Source: CADCVT01 sp036389485
Lineage (GTDB): Bacteria > Actinomycetota > Thermoleophilia > Solirubrobacterales > Solirubrobacteraceae
Reading direction: 5' to 3'
Assembly (NCBI GenBank): GCA_036389485.1
Contig: DASVPR010000040.1
Coordinates: 62,001 to 126,000 of the forward strand
Length of the DNA stretch: 64,000 nt
Both the position numbers and the translations under genes were made by a program. Below the pieces are notes generated by a model. The model saw only the letters and a list, made by a program, of their open reading frames with translations. It ran no database searches and was not told the origin of the DNA. Numbering within the stretch: position 1 is the first letter of the stretch; each line of letters begins with the position of its first letter. Positions 17,007-26,808 of this stretch are shown piece by piece.

Positions 17007-17936
17007 ATGGCCGTCGGCACATTGGAAGCAGCGATCTGTGGATCGTGCGGCGCCGGGATCGCCCCCACCGCGAAGTTCTGCCGCGACTGCGGCGCGCCGC
17101 GCGTGGTGGCCGACCCGCCTGCGGAAGCCATGTCGATCGTTGCCGAGGCTCCAGTGCCCTCGGCTCCCGAGCCCGCCGAGCCGCCGCGCGAGCATCGTGT
17201 CTGGGCGACCGGCATCCAGCCCGGCGTCGAGGCCCTCGACGAGCGGGAGCTGGCCCGGACGCAGCTGAAGGCGTGTGCCGCCCACCTCGCGTGGACGCTC
17301 GTCAAGGTGGGCTTCGTCGCCCTCGTGTTCACCGGCGTGTTCGGTGTGCTGGGCGCCTCCGGGCTCGCGAGCGCGCTCGCCGGCGTGGCCACGATCGCGG
17401 CGATCGCGCTGGCGGCGATGCGCTTCTTCGCCGAGCGCGCGGACAACGGGCTGGCCGAAGGACGGGCGTTCGTCGAGGGCGGCGCAGACCTCGGCGACCG
17501 TGTCCTGGACGACCTCGCGGGCTCGCTCGTCGACCGGCGCGTCCCGGCGGATGCGATCGAGGTCGTCGCGGCAGGACGGGAGGGGCGGCGGCACCTCCGG
17601 GTCACCCGCGCACGGTTCCGGATCTACGTCGGCGCGACCGCCTTCGGCGAGGACCTGCACATCGGGTGGTCCATGTGGTGGTGCGCGAGCGCCGATGAGC
17701 TTCGCGGACTCGCGGCGGGGTGGTGGAACCCGCTCTCGTGGTTCGACCTCGAACCGGCGGGCCAGGGCCCGCGCGCGGACGTCCCGCTCACGAGGATCGA
17801 CGACGCGCCGAAGGCGCTCCGAGACGCGATCAACAGCTGCATGCAGGACGCGCTCGACCGGCTGCGCGACGGACTCCCGCTGCGGTCGGAGGGCATCGTC
17901 GGCCGGGACGTCCGCGTCGTCGAGGTGGGGCGATGA
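17007..17936 (+). CDS. Zinc-ribbon membrane protein of unknown function
   Basis: A 309-residue protein. The N-terminal zinc ribbon is ICGSCGAGIAPTAKFCRDCG (two CxxC pairs, residues ~10-29), followed by a Pro/Ala/Glu linker. Two closely spaced TM segments lie at about residues 92-135 (LVKVGFVALVFTGVFGVLGA and a following stretch to ALAAMRFFAE). A cytoplasmic C-terminal domain contains WSMWWCASADELRGLAAGWWNPLSWFDLEP. GAGGGG lies ~11 nt upstream of the ATG. The stop overlaps the next ATG (ATGA), so it is made together with the SPOR protein. Function unknown. Confidence 0.7.
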   Translation: MAVGTLEAAICGSCGAGIAPTAKFCRDCGAPRVVADPPAEAMSIVAEAPVPSAPEPAEPPREHRVWATGIQPGVEALDERELARTQLKACAAHLAWTLVKVGFVALVFTGVFGVLGASGLASALAGVATIAAIALAAMRFFAERADNGLAEGRAFVEGGADLGDRVLDDLAGSLVDRRVPADAIEVVAAGREGRRHLRVTRARFRIYVGATAFGEDLHIGWSMWWCASADELRGLAAGWWNPLSWFDLEPAGQGPRADVPLTRIDDAPKALRDAINSCMQDALDRLRDGLPLRSEGIVGRDVRVVEVGR

Positions 17937-20551
17937 GCGCGACCGTCGATCTCTTCAAGTACCACGACCTGACCGCGCGGCTGACGGCTTGGGGCCCCGG
18001 CCCAGAGCTGCTGCGCGGTGACGAGTCGACGCTCGCGCTCGACGGCGACGGTGAGCCCGTCCTCGGCCCGGGCGAAGAGGAGCGCGTGCGTTTCGTCGGG
18101 ATGCTCCAGCTCATCGGTCCGCGGGCGACCAAGGGAAGCGACGCCGCCACGCTCGGCCTCGTCCTGCAGGCGGCAGGGGCGCTGATCGTGACCAGCGAAC
18201 GGGTGATCCTCGTGGCCTCGCAGCAGGGGTCGAGCCAGCTCGGGCAGATCCGTTCGGGCTCCGAGATCCACACCTTCGTGCTGCCGTGGGACCTCGTCGA
18301 CACGATCTCGATGCCGGCCCGCAAGTCGCTCACCGACCGCCTCGCGGGATCGCGCACGATCGAGCTCTTCTCGACCCAGATGATCTCGCTCCGCCTGACG
18401 CCCCATAAGGACGCCGAGATCGGGGGCACGACCCGGCGGGTCTCCGAGGACGAGGTCATGGACCGGCTCGTCGAGGCGGCGGCGACCCACCGCCTCTCCG
18501 TCAGCCCCGAAGACGACCACCCGCGACTGCGCCGGCTGCTGGCGGGCGAGTACGACTTCTCCGACGGCGAGAGGCTCGCCACGCTCACCCTCGACGACCG
18601 GCCGGTCGACGACCTGCCGCCGCACCTCGTCGGGCGCGTGGTGCTGCATGACGATCTCGAGGCGCCCGTAGAGGCCCCGGCGCCCGCGGAGCGATGCGCT
18701 AGCTGCGACGCGGAGCTCGCCGGCGGACGGTTCTGCGAGCAGTGCGGCGCGCCCGTGGCCAGCGCGGCGGACGAGTCCGCCGCGGTCGCGGCCGACGAGC
18801 CGGTCGCTGCCGACGAGCCGGTCGCCGCCGAGGAGCCGGTCGCCGCCGAGGAACCGGTCGCCGCCGAGGAACCGGCCGCTGCCGAGGAGCCCGCCGCGGA
18901 TGAGGCACCCGAGCCGGCGGCGCAGGAGGCGCCCGAGGCCGACGAGGGCGCGAGCGACGAGATGAAGATCCTCTTCAAGAGCGTGCGGGGATACTCCGCG
19001 CGCGACGACGAGCTGGGGATCGAGCTGACGCGCGTGCCGACCGCGGAAGGGCTGGTCCCGGTCTCCCTCCGCCCGGACGAGGGGCAGCAGCAGACCTTCG
19101 CGGGGCACCTCCGGCTCGGGGTTGCCACCCCCTCCGGCGGCGAGGTCCTCCTCGACGGCGTGGGCATCTTCACCATCGCCGACCACCGCGTCTTCGGCGT
19201 CGTGGAAGAGGGGACCGCGCGCGACGGCGAGCGGCTAAAGGTGCGGCGCGGCGATGGCACCGCAGCGATCTTCACCATCGACCGCGGTTTCTTCGACGAA
19301 GTGGACCTGAAGCGCAACCGGCGCGGCAAGCTGACCGGGGTCGCGCTCCAGGGCGGGGTCGCCGTCCTTTTCGTCCAGCAGTTCGCCGTCATGAAGCCGG
19401 ATCGGTCGTTCGCCCGGACCGACGGCGACGACCTGGTGAACGCGGCGCGCCGGTGCGCCGCGACGCCCTCGCCTTCTCCCGAAGCGGCGCCCACCCAGAC
19501 GCTGCCCAAGCCCGCGCCGACGCCGGCTTCCTCTCTTCCCGCGCCGCCTTCGTCTCGCCCCGTGGCGGCTACGCCGCCGCCGCCGCCGAGGCAGCCCCGA
19601 CCGCAGCCGCAGCCCCGGTCGCCACAGCCAAGGCGGAATCGCTCGCGCATGATCGTGGGGGTCGTGGCGCTCGTCCTCGCCGTGGGGGCGGGAGCGGGCG
19701 GGGCCATCCTGCTGACCGGCGACGACGCGTCCCCGGACCCGTCAGGCCCCGTCACCCCGCCGGCGGCCGACTTCCCCGCGGACGACCCCGGCGCGGACTC
19801 CGCCGAGGACACATCCGACGACTTCACCGCGGACGCAGGCGACCCCGCCAACGACGTCGTGGACGACGGCGACGCCGACACGACGGACCCGGCGTTCGAC
19901 GACGAGGAGCCGGTCGTCGAGGACGACGGCACGGACACGGCCGAGCTGGTCGAGGCGACGTTCGAGGGTGGCCTCTGGGTTCAGCTCGCGTCCTTCCGCT
20001 CGCTCGGCAGCGCCGAGGAGCATGCGGCCACGGTCCAGGCCGCGGGCATCGACGGCGAGGTGCTGGCGTCGAGCGACGTCGACGAGCTGCTCCCGAGCTG
20101 GCAGCTCGTCGCGGTCGGGCCGCTGTTCTCGGCCGTCGAGCAGCGCCGGGTGATCAAGCAGGCGAAGGAGGCCGGCTTCCCCGGCGCCTTGGCCCGCACC
20201 TACACGCCAACGACCGAGCCGCTCGATCCCAGCGAGCTGGACGGCACCTGGGAGGGCGAACTCGACCAGGTGAGCCCGAGGTTCCCGGAGTTCAACAAGT
20301 CGATCCTCACGCGGGTGACGATCGCCGACGGGAGCGGGATGATCGAGTACACCGACCCCGGCTGCACCGGGACGCTCACGTTCTCGAATGCCGATCGCGG
20401 CGTGACGGCGTGGACCGAGACGATCGACTCCGGGGACTGCGTCGACGGCGGGAGATGGATCTTCAAGCTCTACGACGGCGAGCTCGTCGGGACGTGGCGG
20501 CGGTCCGGGCGCGAGGCGTTCGTCGCCGGCCGGCTCGCACCCGCCGGCTGA
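17933..20551 (+). CDS. Large zinc-ribbon, single-TM protein with extracytoplasmic SPOR domain
   Basis: 872 residues. The N-terminal ~230 residues form a PH-like module (ALIVTSERVILVASQQG, LPWDLVDTISMP, RTIELFSTQ). A zinc ribbon (CASCDAELAGGRFCEQCG, ~255-272) and a repetitive acidic linker of VAAEEP/VAADEP units follow. Then come a second module (~340-500), a Pro-rich stretch, a TM segment (~573-594), an acidic linker, a SPOR domain (~680-760; GGLWVQLASFRSLGSAEEHA, LLPSWQLVAVGPLFSAVEQRRV) and a C-terminal beta domain (~775-870). SPOR domains bind denuded peptidoglycan, so it may connect cytoplasmic ribbon/PH-like parts to septal wall. Coupled to the upstream ribbon protein. Confidence 0.75.
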   Translation: MSATVDLFKYHDLTARLTAWGPGPELLRGDESTLALDGDGEPVLGPGEEERVRFVGMLQLIGPRATKGSDAATLGLVLQAAGALIVTSERVILVASQQGSSQLGQIRSGSEIHTFVLPWDLVDTISMPARKSLTDRLAGSRTIELFSTQMISLRLTPHKDAEIGGTTRRVSEDEVMDRLVEAAATHRLSVSPEDDHPRLRRLLAGEYDFSDGERLATLTLDDRPVDDLPPHLVGRVVLHDDLEAPVEAPAPAERCASCDAELAGGRFCEQCGAPVASAADESAAVAADEPVAADEPVAAEEPVAAEEPVAAEEPAAAEEPAADEAPEPAAQEAPEADEGASDEMKILFKSVRGYSARDDELGIELTRVPTAEGLVPVSLRPDEGQQQTFAGHLRLGVATPSGGEVLLDGVGIFTIADHRVFGVVEEGTARDGERLKVRRGDGTAAIFTIDRGFFDEVDLKRNRRGKLTGVALQGGVAVLFVQQFAVMKPDRSFARTDGDDLVNAARRCAATPSPSPEAAPTQTLPKPAPTPASSLPAPPSSRPVAATPPPPPRQPRPQPQPRSPQPRRNRSRMIVGVVALVLAVGAGAGGAILLTGDDASPDPSGPVTPPAADFPADDPGADSAEDTSDDFTADAGDPANDVVDDGDADTTDPAFDDEEPVVEDDGTDTAELVEATFEGGLWVQLASFRSLGSAEEHAATVQAAGIDGEVLASSDVDELLPSWQLVAVGPLFSAVEQRRVIKQAKEAGFPGALARTYTPTTEPLDPSELDGTWEGELDQVSPRFPEFNKSILTRVTIADGSGMIEYTDPGCTGTLTFSNADRGVTAWTETIDSGDCVDGGRWIFKLYDGELVGTWRRSGREAFVAGRLAPAG

Positions 20552-20583
20552 CCAGCACCTTCGCCTTCGCGCGCCGCCGCCCC

Positions 20584-21013
20584 TTAAGCTCGCGTCGTCA
20601 GCGCCGCAGGCGGATCATGCGGCGCTTGGTGCTCACGTTGCACGCCGCCAGGGTCTCGAAGGGTTGGGGAAGGGTCGGGACGCCACCGCTCGGGCTCGCG
20701 CTGATTCCGACCGTGTGCCAGCCGTTCGAGGCGGTCGACGATGGTCGCGAGCTCGGCCTTCAACTCGCGCGATGCATGCAGCGCGGCGAGTACCTCGGCG
20801 GCGGCAGCGTCGTCCCGCTGACCGAGCCGCCGGCGGTACGCGGACACCTCGCGCTCGACGAGGCCGCCGAGCGTCTCGGCGATCGATCGATCGGCCAGCG
20901 AGCGAGACGCGGAATGTCCGCCACTCCTCATCGCTCACCCGGACGCGGGCTTGGTGGTCGCGTGTGCGCGGGGCACTCTCTGCGCGGGTTCGGGTCCGGC
21001 TACGACGTCCCAC
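20584..21013 (-). pseudogene. Small DNA-binding-like protein, copy 2 (4-bp duplication)
   Basis: Start GTG at 21013, reading MGRRSRTRTRAESA...RDHQARVRVSDEEWRTFRVSLAG, then shifted into SIAETLGGLVEREVSAYRRRL...ASRELKAELATIVDRLE and a native stop at 20584. The shift is explained by a tandem GATC duplication (GATCGATCGATC near 20881-20892); removing one unit restores a single frame of ~140 residues. It is homologous to copy 1 at 14650-15002 but broken at a different site. A GCGCCGCA/TGCGGCGC hairpin lies at 20601-20625. The remainder of 20552-21248 holds only this remnant and the palindrome. Confidence 0.65.
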
Positions 21014-21052
21014 GCAGCTTCAGTCGCGCGGGCCCGGTTCGACCCCCGGGCG

Positions 21053-21068
21053 CGTACACGCGTGTACG
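21053..21068. promoter_or_regulatory. 16-bp perfect palindrome upstream of copy 2
   Basis: CGTACACGCGTGTACG, identical to 15044-15059 and at nearly the same distance from the start codon. Confidence 0.6.
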
Positions 21069-21248
21069 TCGCACCAGCGGTGCAAGTGTGTGTCCGTTCT
21101 GGCGGTCTGACGTGGCTGGCGGCTGCGGCTCGCTGAGCTTCCCGTTCGGACGCTGGCCTGGTTGCGTGGGGTTTAGAGATGCGCCGAACCAGAGACGTGG
21201 ACAATCTGGAGTCCGGGCTCGGCGTCGTTGGACGGACCTGAAGCTAGG

Positions 21249-21563
21249 ATGCCGGTCCTCGTGTACGAAGCCCAGTTCCTCCTCACGGGCACACCCTCCG
21301 ACGTGGAGGCGTTCCTCGGGTCGATGCGCGAAGAGCCGCTGCTATCCGCCCTCGACGTCTCCGATCCCCAGCCGTCTCTGCGCAACCAGGAGAGAGTCGG
21401 GCACGTGGAGCTCGTGGACGTGCTGATCCAAATCGGTCAGGGCGTCGCCGCGAAGGCCGCCTACGACGCGCTCAAGGCCGGCTTCGAGCGCTTCCGGCGC
21501 GGTCGAAGGAGTCTGCGTCTGGACGAGCTCCCGACAACCCCTTCCCCTCCGGTCGACTCCTAG
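21249..21563 (+). CDS. Small EACC1-like protein preceding the HExxH gene
   Basis: A 104-residue protein (MPVLVYEAQFLLTGT...). It has a strand-helix start, then SDVEAFLGSMREEPLLSALDV and a C-terminal amphipathic part GHVELVDVLIQIGQGVAAKAAYDALKAGFERFRR. The order (short beta segment, Leu-rich helix, Gly-rich helix ending in basic residues) resembles effector-associated constant component 1, a small adaptor often found beside conflict-system effectors. I rate that resemblance as weak. The ATG at 21249 is preferred over an in-frame TTG at 21228. It is followed 9 nt later by the large HExxH gene. Confidence 0.6.
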   Translation: MPVLVYEAQFLLTGTPSDVEAFLGSMREEPLLSALDVSDPQPSLRNQERVGHVELVDVLIQIGQGVAAKAAYDALKAGFERFRRGRRSLRLDELPTTPSPPVDS

Positions 21564-21572
21564 GAATACGCC

Positions 21573-23618
21573 ATGGATCAAGGCGCTGCGGGCCAGTTCT
21601 GGTTCGACCCAGCGACCATGATGCTTCGGCGCGCCCCCCGCAAGCCTGCAGACGCCCTCGTTCGCGGGATGGAGTTGAACCACGAACGGGCGCATTGGTA
21701 CCAGTTCGCAGGGTCGACGGTCGGGGCGCTGCTATGCGCGCTTCACCGGGCCGAGCACATCCTCATCTACGCCTTCGGTGGGCCAGGAGCGCCGGCGCAT
21801 GCATCTTTGGAGGCGGCGGTTGCCCGCCAGCGTGTAGTGGGAGAGGGACCTGGTCCGGCGCCGCCGCGCTCGCTCGATGCGCTCGGCAAGTTGGTTGCCT
21901 TTGTGCAGCGCCAGCGGCAAGAACTCTTGCGCTCGGAGGTACAACCTGATGCAGCGTGGCAGGAGCGATGGACCGTCGGCCAGGTACTAGCGACGCTCAC
22001 GTACAAGAGCCATACTGGCTACGCCGCGAGCGCCCAGACGCTCATTCTCGACCTCGACGCAGAAAGCATTAGTGCGATACCGCCGGCTCCCGCTGGCGAG
22101 CCCGCCACGCTCTCGACGCTGCATGTTCTCGAGGCGGGCGCTCGGCTCTCGGAGTGGCTCTTATCGCTTGCCGGAGCTTGGAGAGGCGCTGACCCAGGCA
22201 ACGTCTACGTTGGCCTGACGCCGGGGTCGCAGGCTTACATCGCTGACCGGCTCCGCTTCGATGCGGACTTGTATCGGCGTTGCTTTGACGCCGCGCTCGC
22301 TGGTTGGGACGAGCCGCTCTGTCTGGCGAGACCTCGAGAGGCAGCCGATGCAATAGCGCGATGGCTACCGACGTTGCTTTGTTGCGTGGACATCGCGCTC
22401 AATCCGCGTGTGCAACCGATATCGGTGGCCGAGGACATCGAGGCGCATTCAATGCATCCGGGCATCCGCTTCGAGCGTGCTGCCGAGGCGGCCGCGGTGG
22501 TAGGTCGACTCACCCGCTGGCCGACAGACGAGACCTACGCTGCTCACCGCGACGAGATTGCCGAAACCGCAGGTCTGGCGCTCGGCTTCCTCGGTGAGCG
22601 CAGCGTCCAGCACGAGCGCTTCGACGCTACCTTCTGGACCGAGGCGGAAGCCAGCGATGATCTCGTTGTCGAGGCGAGCCACTTTGACTACCTCGTCTGG
22701 GCGATTGAAAACATGCAGGTCATGCGGCGCGATCGCCCGTTCCAGTGGGCCCTCCCAGGCCTCCGCGCGATCCGACAAGGCGCTGTTGGTGCAGACGTCC
22801 GATCGTTGATCGACCCCCAGATGGTCTGGATCAACGCGCCGCTCTACTGGGTCGGCGACGAGTGGGAACACGAAGTCCGACTATCAGAGGCCGTCGCATC
22901 CGCCCTCGTCCTTGACGTAGCCGCGTGGGCATTCATCAAGCAGGCCCTGTCAGGCCGAGGCGTGCTCACACTCGACGACACACTTCCGCCGGAACTCGCA
23001 TGTGACAGCGAGTTCCTCGATGCAGGTCGGACGCGGGCGGCGGGAATCATGGGCTCCGACGAGTTGATGCGCTGGGGGTTCGAGATTCCGGTCAGTAGTG
23101 AACGCGTCGACGAGCGGCCCGACGTGCAGATCCCGCAGGTTGCTCTGCCAGAACTTGAGCGGCGCATCGAGATCGAGCGGGCAGACGTCGAAGACCTGCA
23201 ACTCGCGGTCCTAGCCGACGCGTTCAAGTCCCTGAGGTGCGACCCGATGGCTCACCGCTGGACGAGAGAGCTCGCATTCAACTCTTACTACGGCGACCCG
23301 CGCGAACTCTATGACATCCCCGACGTCACGCGATACCTCCGCGCGTTCACCAAGACCCATCCTGACTGGTCATGGTATTTCCGCCCGCCGCTGCCTGGCG
23401 AGATCACAGCTGGTTTCACCCTGTGCTGCTTGGCGCAGCTAGCGAATCCTCGCGAGGCGACCGAGAAGGAGTGGCAGGCGCTAGCCCTCCAAGTGATCGG
23501 CGGCTTCAACTTTGCGATGAACAGCGTCGACGGGGTCGACCCTGAGGCGGATTGGGCAGCAGCCGCGGAAGTCATCAAGGCAGCCATGATGACTGTGTCA
23601 GCGCTGCGTTTGAACTAG
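21573..23618 (+). CDS. Large unknown protein with N-terminal HExxH (putative metallopeptidase)
   Basis: A 681-residue soluble protein. Near the N-terminus is MELNHERAHWYQFAGSTVGAL: His37-Glu38-Arg-Ala-His41 is an HExxH motif followed by aromatic and Gln residues, as in several zinc metallopeptidases. The rest is largely helical with Trp-rich patches (WENA-like WAIENMQVMRRDRPFQWALP, HPDWSWYFRPPLP) and no TM segment. No known family recognised. It has lower GC and more varied codon use than the chromosomal flanks, consistent with transfer. It forms a tight pair with the small 21249 gene, inside a region holding other conflict-type genes. Proteolytic activity is inference. Confidence 0.65.
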   Translation: MDQGAAGQFWFDPATMMLRRAPRKPADALVRGMELNHERAHWYQFAGSTVGALLCALHRAEHILIYAFGGPGAPAHASLEAAVARQRVVGEGPGPAPPRSLDALGKLVAFVQRQRQELLRSEVQPDAAWQERWTVGQVLATLTYKSHTGYAASAQTLILDLDAESISAIPPAPAGEPATLSTLHVLEAGARLSEWLLSLAGAWRGADPGNVYVGLTPGSQAYIADRLRFDADLYRRCFDAALAGWDEPLCLARPREAADAIARWLPTLLCCVDIALNPRVQPISVAEDIEAHSMHPGIRFERAAEAAAVVGRLTRWPTDETYAAHRDEIAETAGLALGFLGERSVQHERFDATFWTEAEASDDLVVEASHFDYLVWAIENMQVMRRDRPFQWALPGLRAIRQGAVGADVRSLIDPQMVWINAPLYWVGDEWEHEVRLSEAVASALVLDVAAWAFIKQALSGRGVLTLDDTLPPELACDSEFLDAGRTRAAGIMGSDELMRWGFEIPVSSERVDERPDVQIPQVALPELERRIEIERADVEDLQLAVLADAFKSLRCDPMAHRWTRELAFNSYYGDPRELYDIPDVTRYLRAFTKTHPDWSWYFRPPLPGEITAGFTLCCLAQLANPREATEKEWQALALQVIGGFNFAMNSVDGVDPEADWAAAAEVIKAAMMTVSALRLN

Positions 23619-24151
23619 CGCACTCGCCTCGGCCCACGAAACCACAAGTCGCGATGTTTGGCACCCCGCCGAATCGAGCGAGCCCCGACGCAAGCCGTTC
23701 GCGATGAGAGTCGCCAGCCATGCGACCAGCCGTCCTCTGGGCGCTCACTCCGTCGCGCGGGCGCGGCGCCGCTCGGAGCACCTCGACTCGTGCTCGGGCG
23801 TTCGTTTTGTCCTCCTAGGTCCACCGCCGGCTGAAATGCCGTTCGGTGGAGCGGCATTCTCCTCGTCCTCGCGCGTGCCACTTGGAACAACGAGACTGTT
23901 TGACGTAAGACCTACGCTCTGGGACGCTCGCTGTCCGTTTCGGCGCCGATCCCTGAGATCGCCAGTCAGAGAGTGATCCACGCTGCGACCGACATACTCG
24001 CCCTCCGACGGGCACTCGGTGTGCGCGACGATCGAAAGCGCGCCGGCACGATCGGAGCCGGAGCCGGAGCCGAGGCAGATCTGTCGCGGCGGCCGCCGGA
24101 GCGTCACCCGGTTCGGCCCGTGCCAGCAGGGATTTCCTTCGAGGAGACACG
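23619..24151. other. 533-bp gap without a convincing gene
   Basis: Short open frames on both strands have skewed, Arg-rich composition and no homologous look. A 60-codon frame (23973-24155) overlaps the next GTG as GTGA but reads like low-complexity sequence. I see no tRNA or clear terminator. GAGGAG at 24140-24145 is the ribosome-binding site of the next gene. Confidence 0.5.
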
Positions 24152-26789
24152 GTGACGGGTTCACGCTTCGTACGAGCGGATCTCCACGTCCACACCCACA
24201 GCGATTCTGACCTCGCGCCCGCGCCGGACTTCGATCGCTACATCCAGACGGCCATCGACCAGGGCATCGACGTCCTCGCGATAACCGACCACAACCGCGT
24301 CGATTTTGTACGACCAGCACTCGCGGCGGCAGCGGGCAAGTCGATCTTCTTGCTGCCTGGAATTGAGATCTCAACGCATGACGGGCACCTACTCGCGCTG
24401 TTCGCGCCCGAGCGGCTCGATGCACTCGATGCGCTAGCCGCTCCCGGGAACCTGAAGTTGACGGTCATCTCCGATACGGAGAGGCGATCAACACGGTCGA
24501 TGCTCGATCTGGTTCAGGAGATTGCCAGCGCGGGCGGCCTTGGCATCCCTGCGCACATCGATGCTGGCAAGGGAGCGGGTACAAGGCTTAGCGGCGCACA
24601 GTGGGCGGAACTACTCACGAGCCCAGCGCTCGCGGGCCTTGAGTTCGCGACCAAGGACGCGCTCACGACGTGGTTCACCGACGAGGACTCGGACGATGCG
24701 CGCCGTGCCGCGTGGAAGGCACGAGAGAAGATCGCGGGTTTGGCCGAACGCGGGCTCGCTCGATTGATGTCATCGGACGCGCACAGCCCAGATCAGGTAG
24801 GACGCGATCGAGCGTCGCGCACGCTCACGCGACTGAGGCTTGACGATGCAAACTTCACCGCGGTTCGCAATGCAATTGCCCTAAATCCGAAGGCGCGATG
24901 CAAGGCGGAAGTCGTTCTTCCGGCGACCTACCCGCGCATCGAAAAAGCGGAGTTCGAGGGTGGGTTTCTTGATGGTGTCACGCTGGACTTCACCGCGAAC
25001 CTCAACTGCCTCATTGGCGGCCGAGGCTCGGGGAAGTCCACAGCGCTCCTGAGCATCAGGGCAGCGCTCGGTGCCCGCCTCAGTCCGGATGAAGACCCAG
25101 ATGATGCTGACCGGATGCCGACGAAGACATCTTTGACGTTCGTCGACGCCACCGGAAGTAGACGCACTGCGATCCGCGAACGCGGACAGGATCCGGTTGA
25201 TCCGACCGGCGCGCCGGTCCGCCTGCGTCTCGCTGACCTCGGCCAGGAAGAGACGGGTCGCCTCGCGCAGAACTACAACGACGACCCGGCGTTACTTCTC
25301 GAGTTCCTTGACGGATTCATAGTTCGCCACAAATACGACGAGCGCGAGGCTGAGCTCATCGGCTCGCTCGAAGAGAACGCTTCGGAGATTCTCCGGACGA
25401 GCGGGGATCTCCGAGCAGATCAAAAAGCAGGCGGAAGAGGAGTCGCGACTCGCTGCATCTCTCAAGGCCGCGACGGAGGGTCGCGTCGAGGAGATCGCGA
25501 AGTGGGCCACGATCCTCGCCTCGCAAGCACCGATGCTGAGCGAGCTTGAGGCCAGGCTGTCCGAGGCATCCGAGGTTCCTACGCCCGAAAGCAGCCTCGA
25601 CGTCGATGCACTCGCGCAGGAGTTCAGCGTCGACCTGACATCTGGTACTGCGGCGCAGCACGTGGAGGGCGAGAGCGGTCTAAGGCAGGAACTTGCGAAG
25701 TTCGAGACCAAGCGCAGCGAGATAGTGGCGAAAGCCAACACCGATCTCGCGTCGGCGGCTTCACCGGTAAAGGCGGCAGTCGCCCGTTGGCGGACAGAGC
25801 ACGCGAACCTCGAGGAGCGATTGAAGGCGCGCCAAGCCGAGCTTGAGAGCCAGGGTCTCAAGGTGCAAGCCGGCGCGGTGCGCGAGATCGCGACGCGGTT
25901 GGACGAGGTCAAGACCACCCTGACAGCTCTGCGCAAGCGTCAGACGGAACACGACGAAGCGCGAAAGAAGAGGAAGCGGCTGGTCGACGAGCTGCACCAC
26001 AACCGAGAGACCCTCTTCCTCGAGCGCGGGGCCGTCCTGAAGCGGATCGCGCAAGAGGCGAACGCGTACGCCGACGATCTCACGATCCGCGTTTCGTTCG
26101 ATCACGCCGGAACACGGGATGCGTGGGTCAACTGGCTTACGAAGAACCTTGATTTCCGAAAGCCGCGGGTGCTCCGCGTAGCGACGGCTGTAGCACCGCC
26201 GGAGTTCGCGCGACAGGTGATCAGCGCTCGTGGCCGCGAGAAGCTTCTCGCTTTGGAGGATGCGGACAACACTCCGCTGTTTACGCGAGACCAGCTGGAG
26301 CGCTCGTGGAAGTGGTCGCAGATCTTCGAGCTAGAAACAATGTTGCTCCCAGACCGTCCGCGAATCGAAGTGCAGCGTCGCGGGAGCAAGGACCCACAGC
26401 CGTTCATCACCTGTCGACAGGCCAGCAGCGTTCGGTACTGCTCGGTCTTCTTCTATGCGCCGAACGTAACGAGCCTCTCGTGCTCGATCAGCCGAGGATC
26501 ACTTAGATGGCCAGTACATCGCGACTTCCGTGGTTCGGCACCTCGAAGCAGCGAAAGAGAACGTCAGGTTCTGATCGCTACGCACAGTGCAAATCTCACC
26601 GTTCTTGGTGATGCGGAGCTAGTCATCCCGATGGTCGTCAAAGATGGGAAGGGTCGGTCGAACGAGCCTGGCGCTGTAGATCGACCCGAGACACGCGACC
26701 GTGTCTGTGCCCTGCCCGAGGGCGGGGTTGAGGCGTACAAGAAGCGGGGGCGACGCTACGGACTGCGTTTCGTGGGCGAGTCGTCGTAG
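24152..26789 (+). pseudogene. PHP-domain ABC-type ATPase (TrlF-type), frameshifted at four sites
   Basis: Reconstructed product ~880 residues. N-terminal PHP domain: DLHVHTHSDSD, AITDHN, PGIEIS, GIPAHID, LMSSDAHSPD. ATPase: Walker A LIGGRGSGKSTALL, a long coiled coil (~25.4-26.1 kb), signature HLSTGQQRS, Walker B PLVLDQP, H-loop IATHSANLT. TrlF-type PHP-ATPases are found in defence regions. The frame is broken by one extra G (~25410) and three single-base losses in doublets (~26392, ~26494, ~26562); restoring them gives one continuous conserved sequence. As sequenced it would stop at ~465 residues, with PHP and Walker A only. GAGGAG precedes the GTG. Confidence 0.75.
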
Positions 26790-26808
26790 CTGCGTCGGGC
26801 GGGACACA

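Noticed and set aside
23973..24155. 60-codon ORF overlapping the start of the TrlF-type gene
   Set aside because: The GTGA overlap is tempting, but the sequence is low-complexity and there is no ribosome-binding site or recognisable fold.
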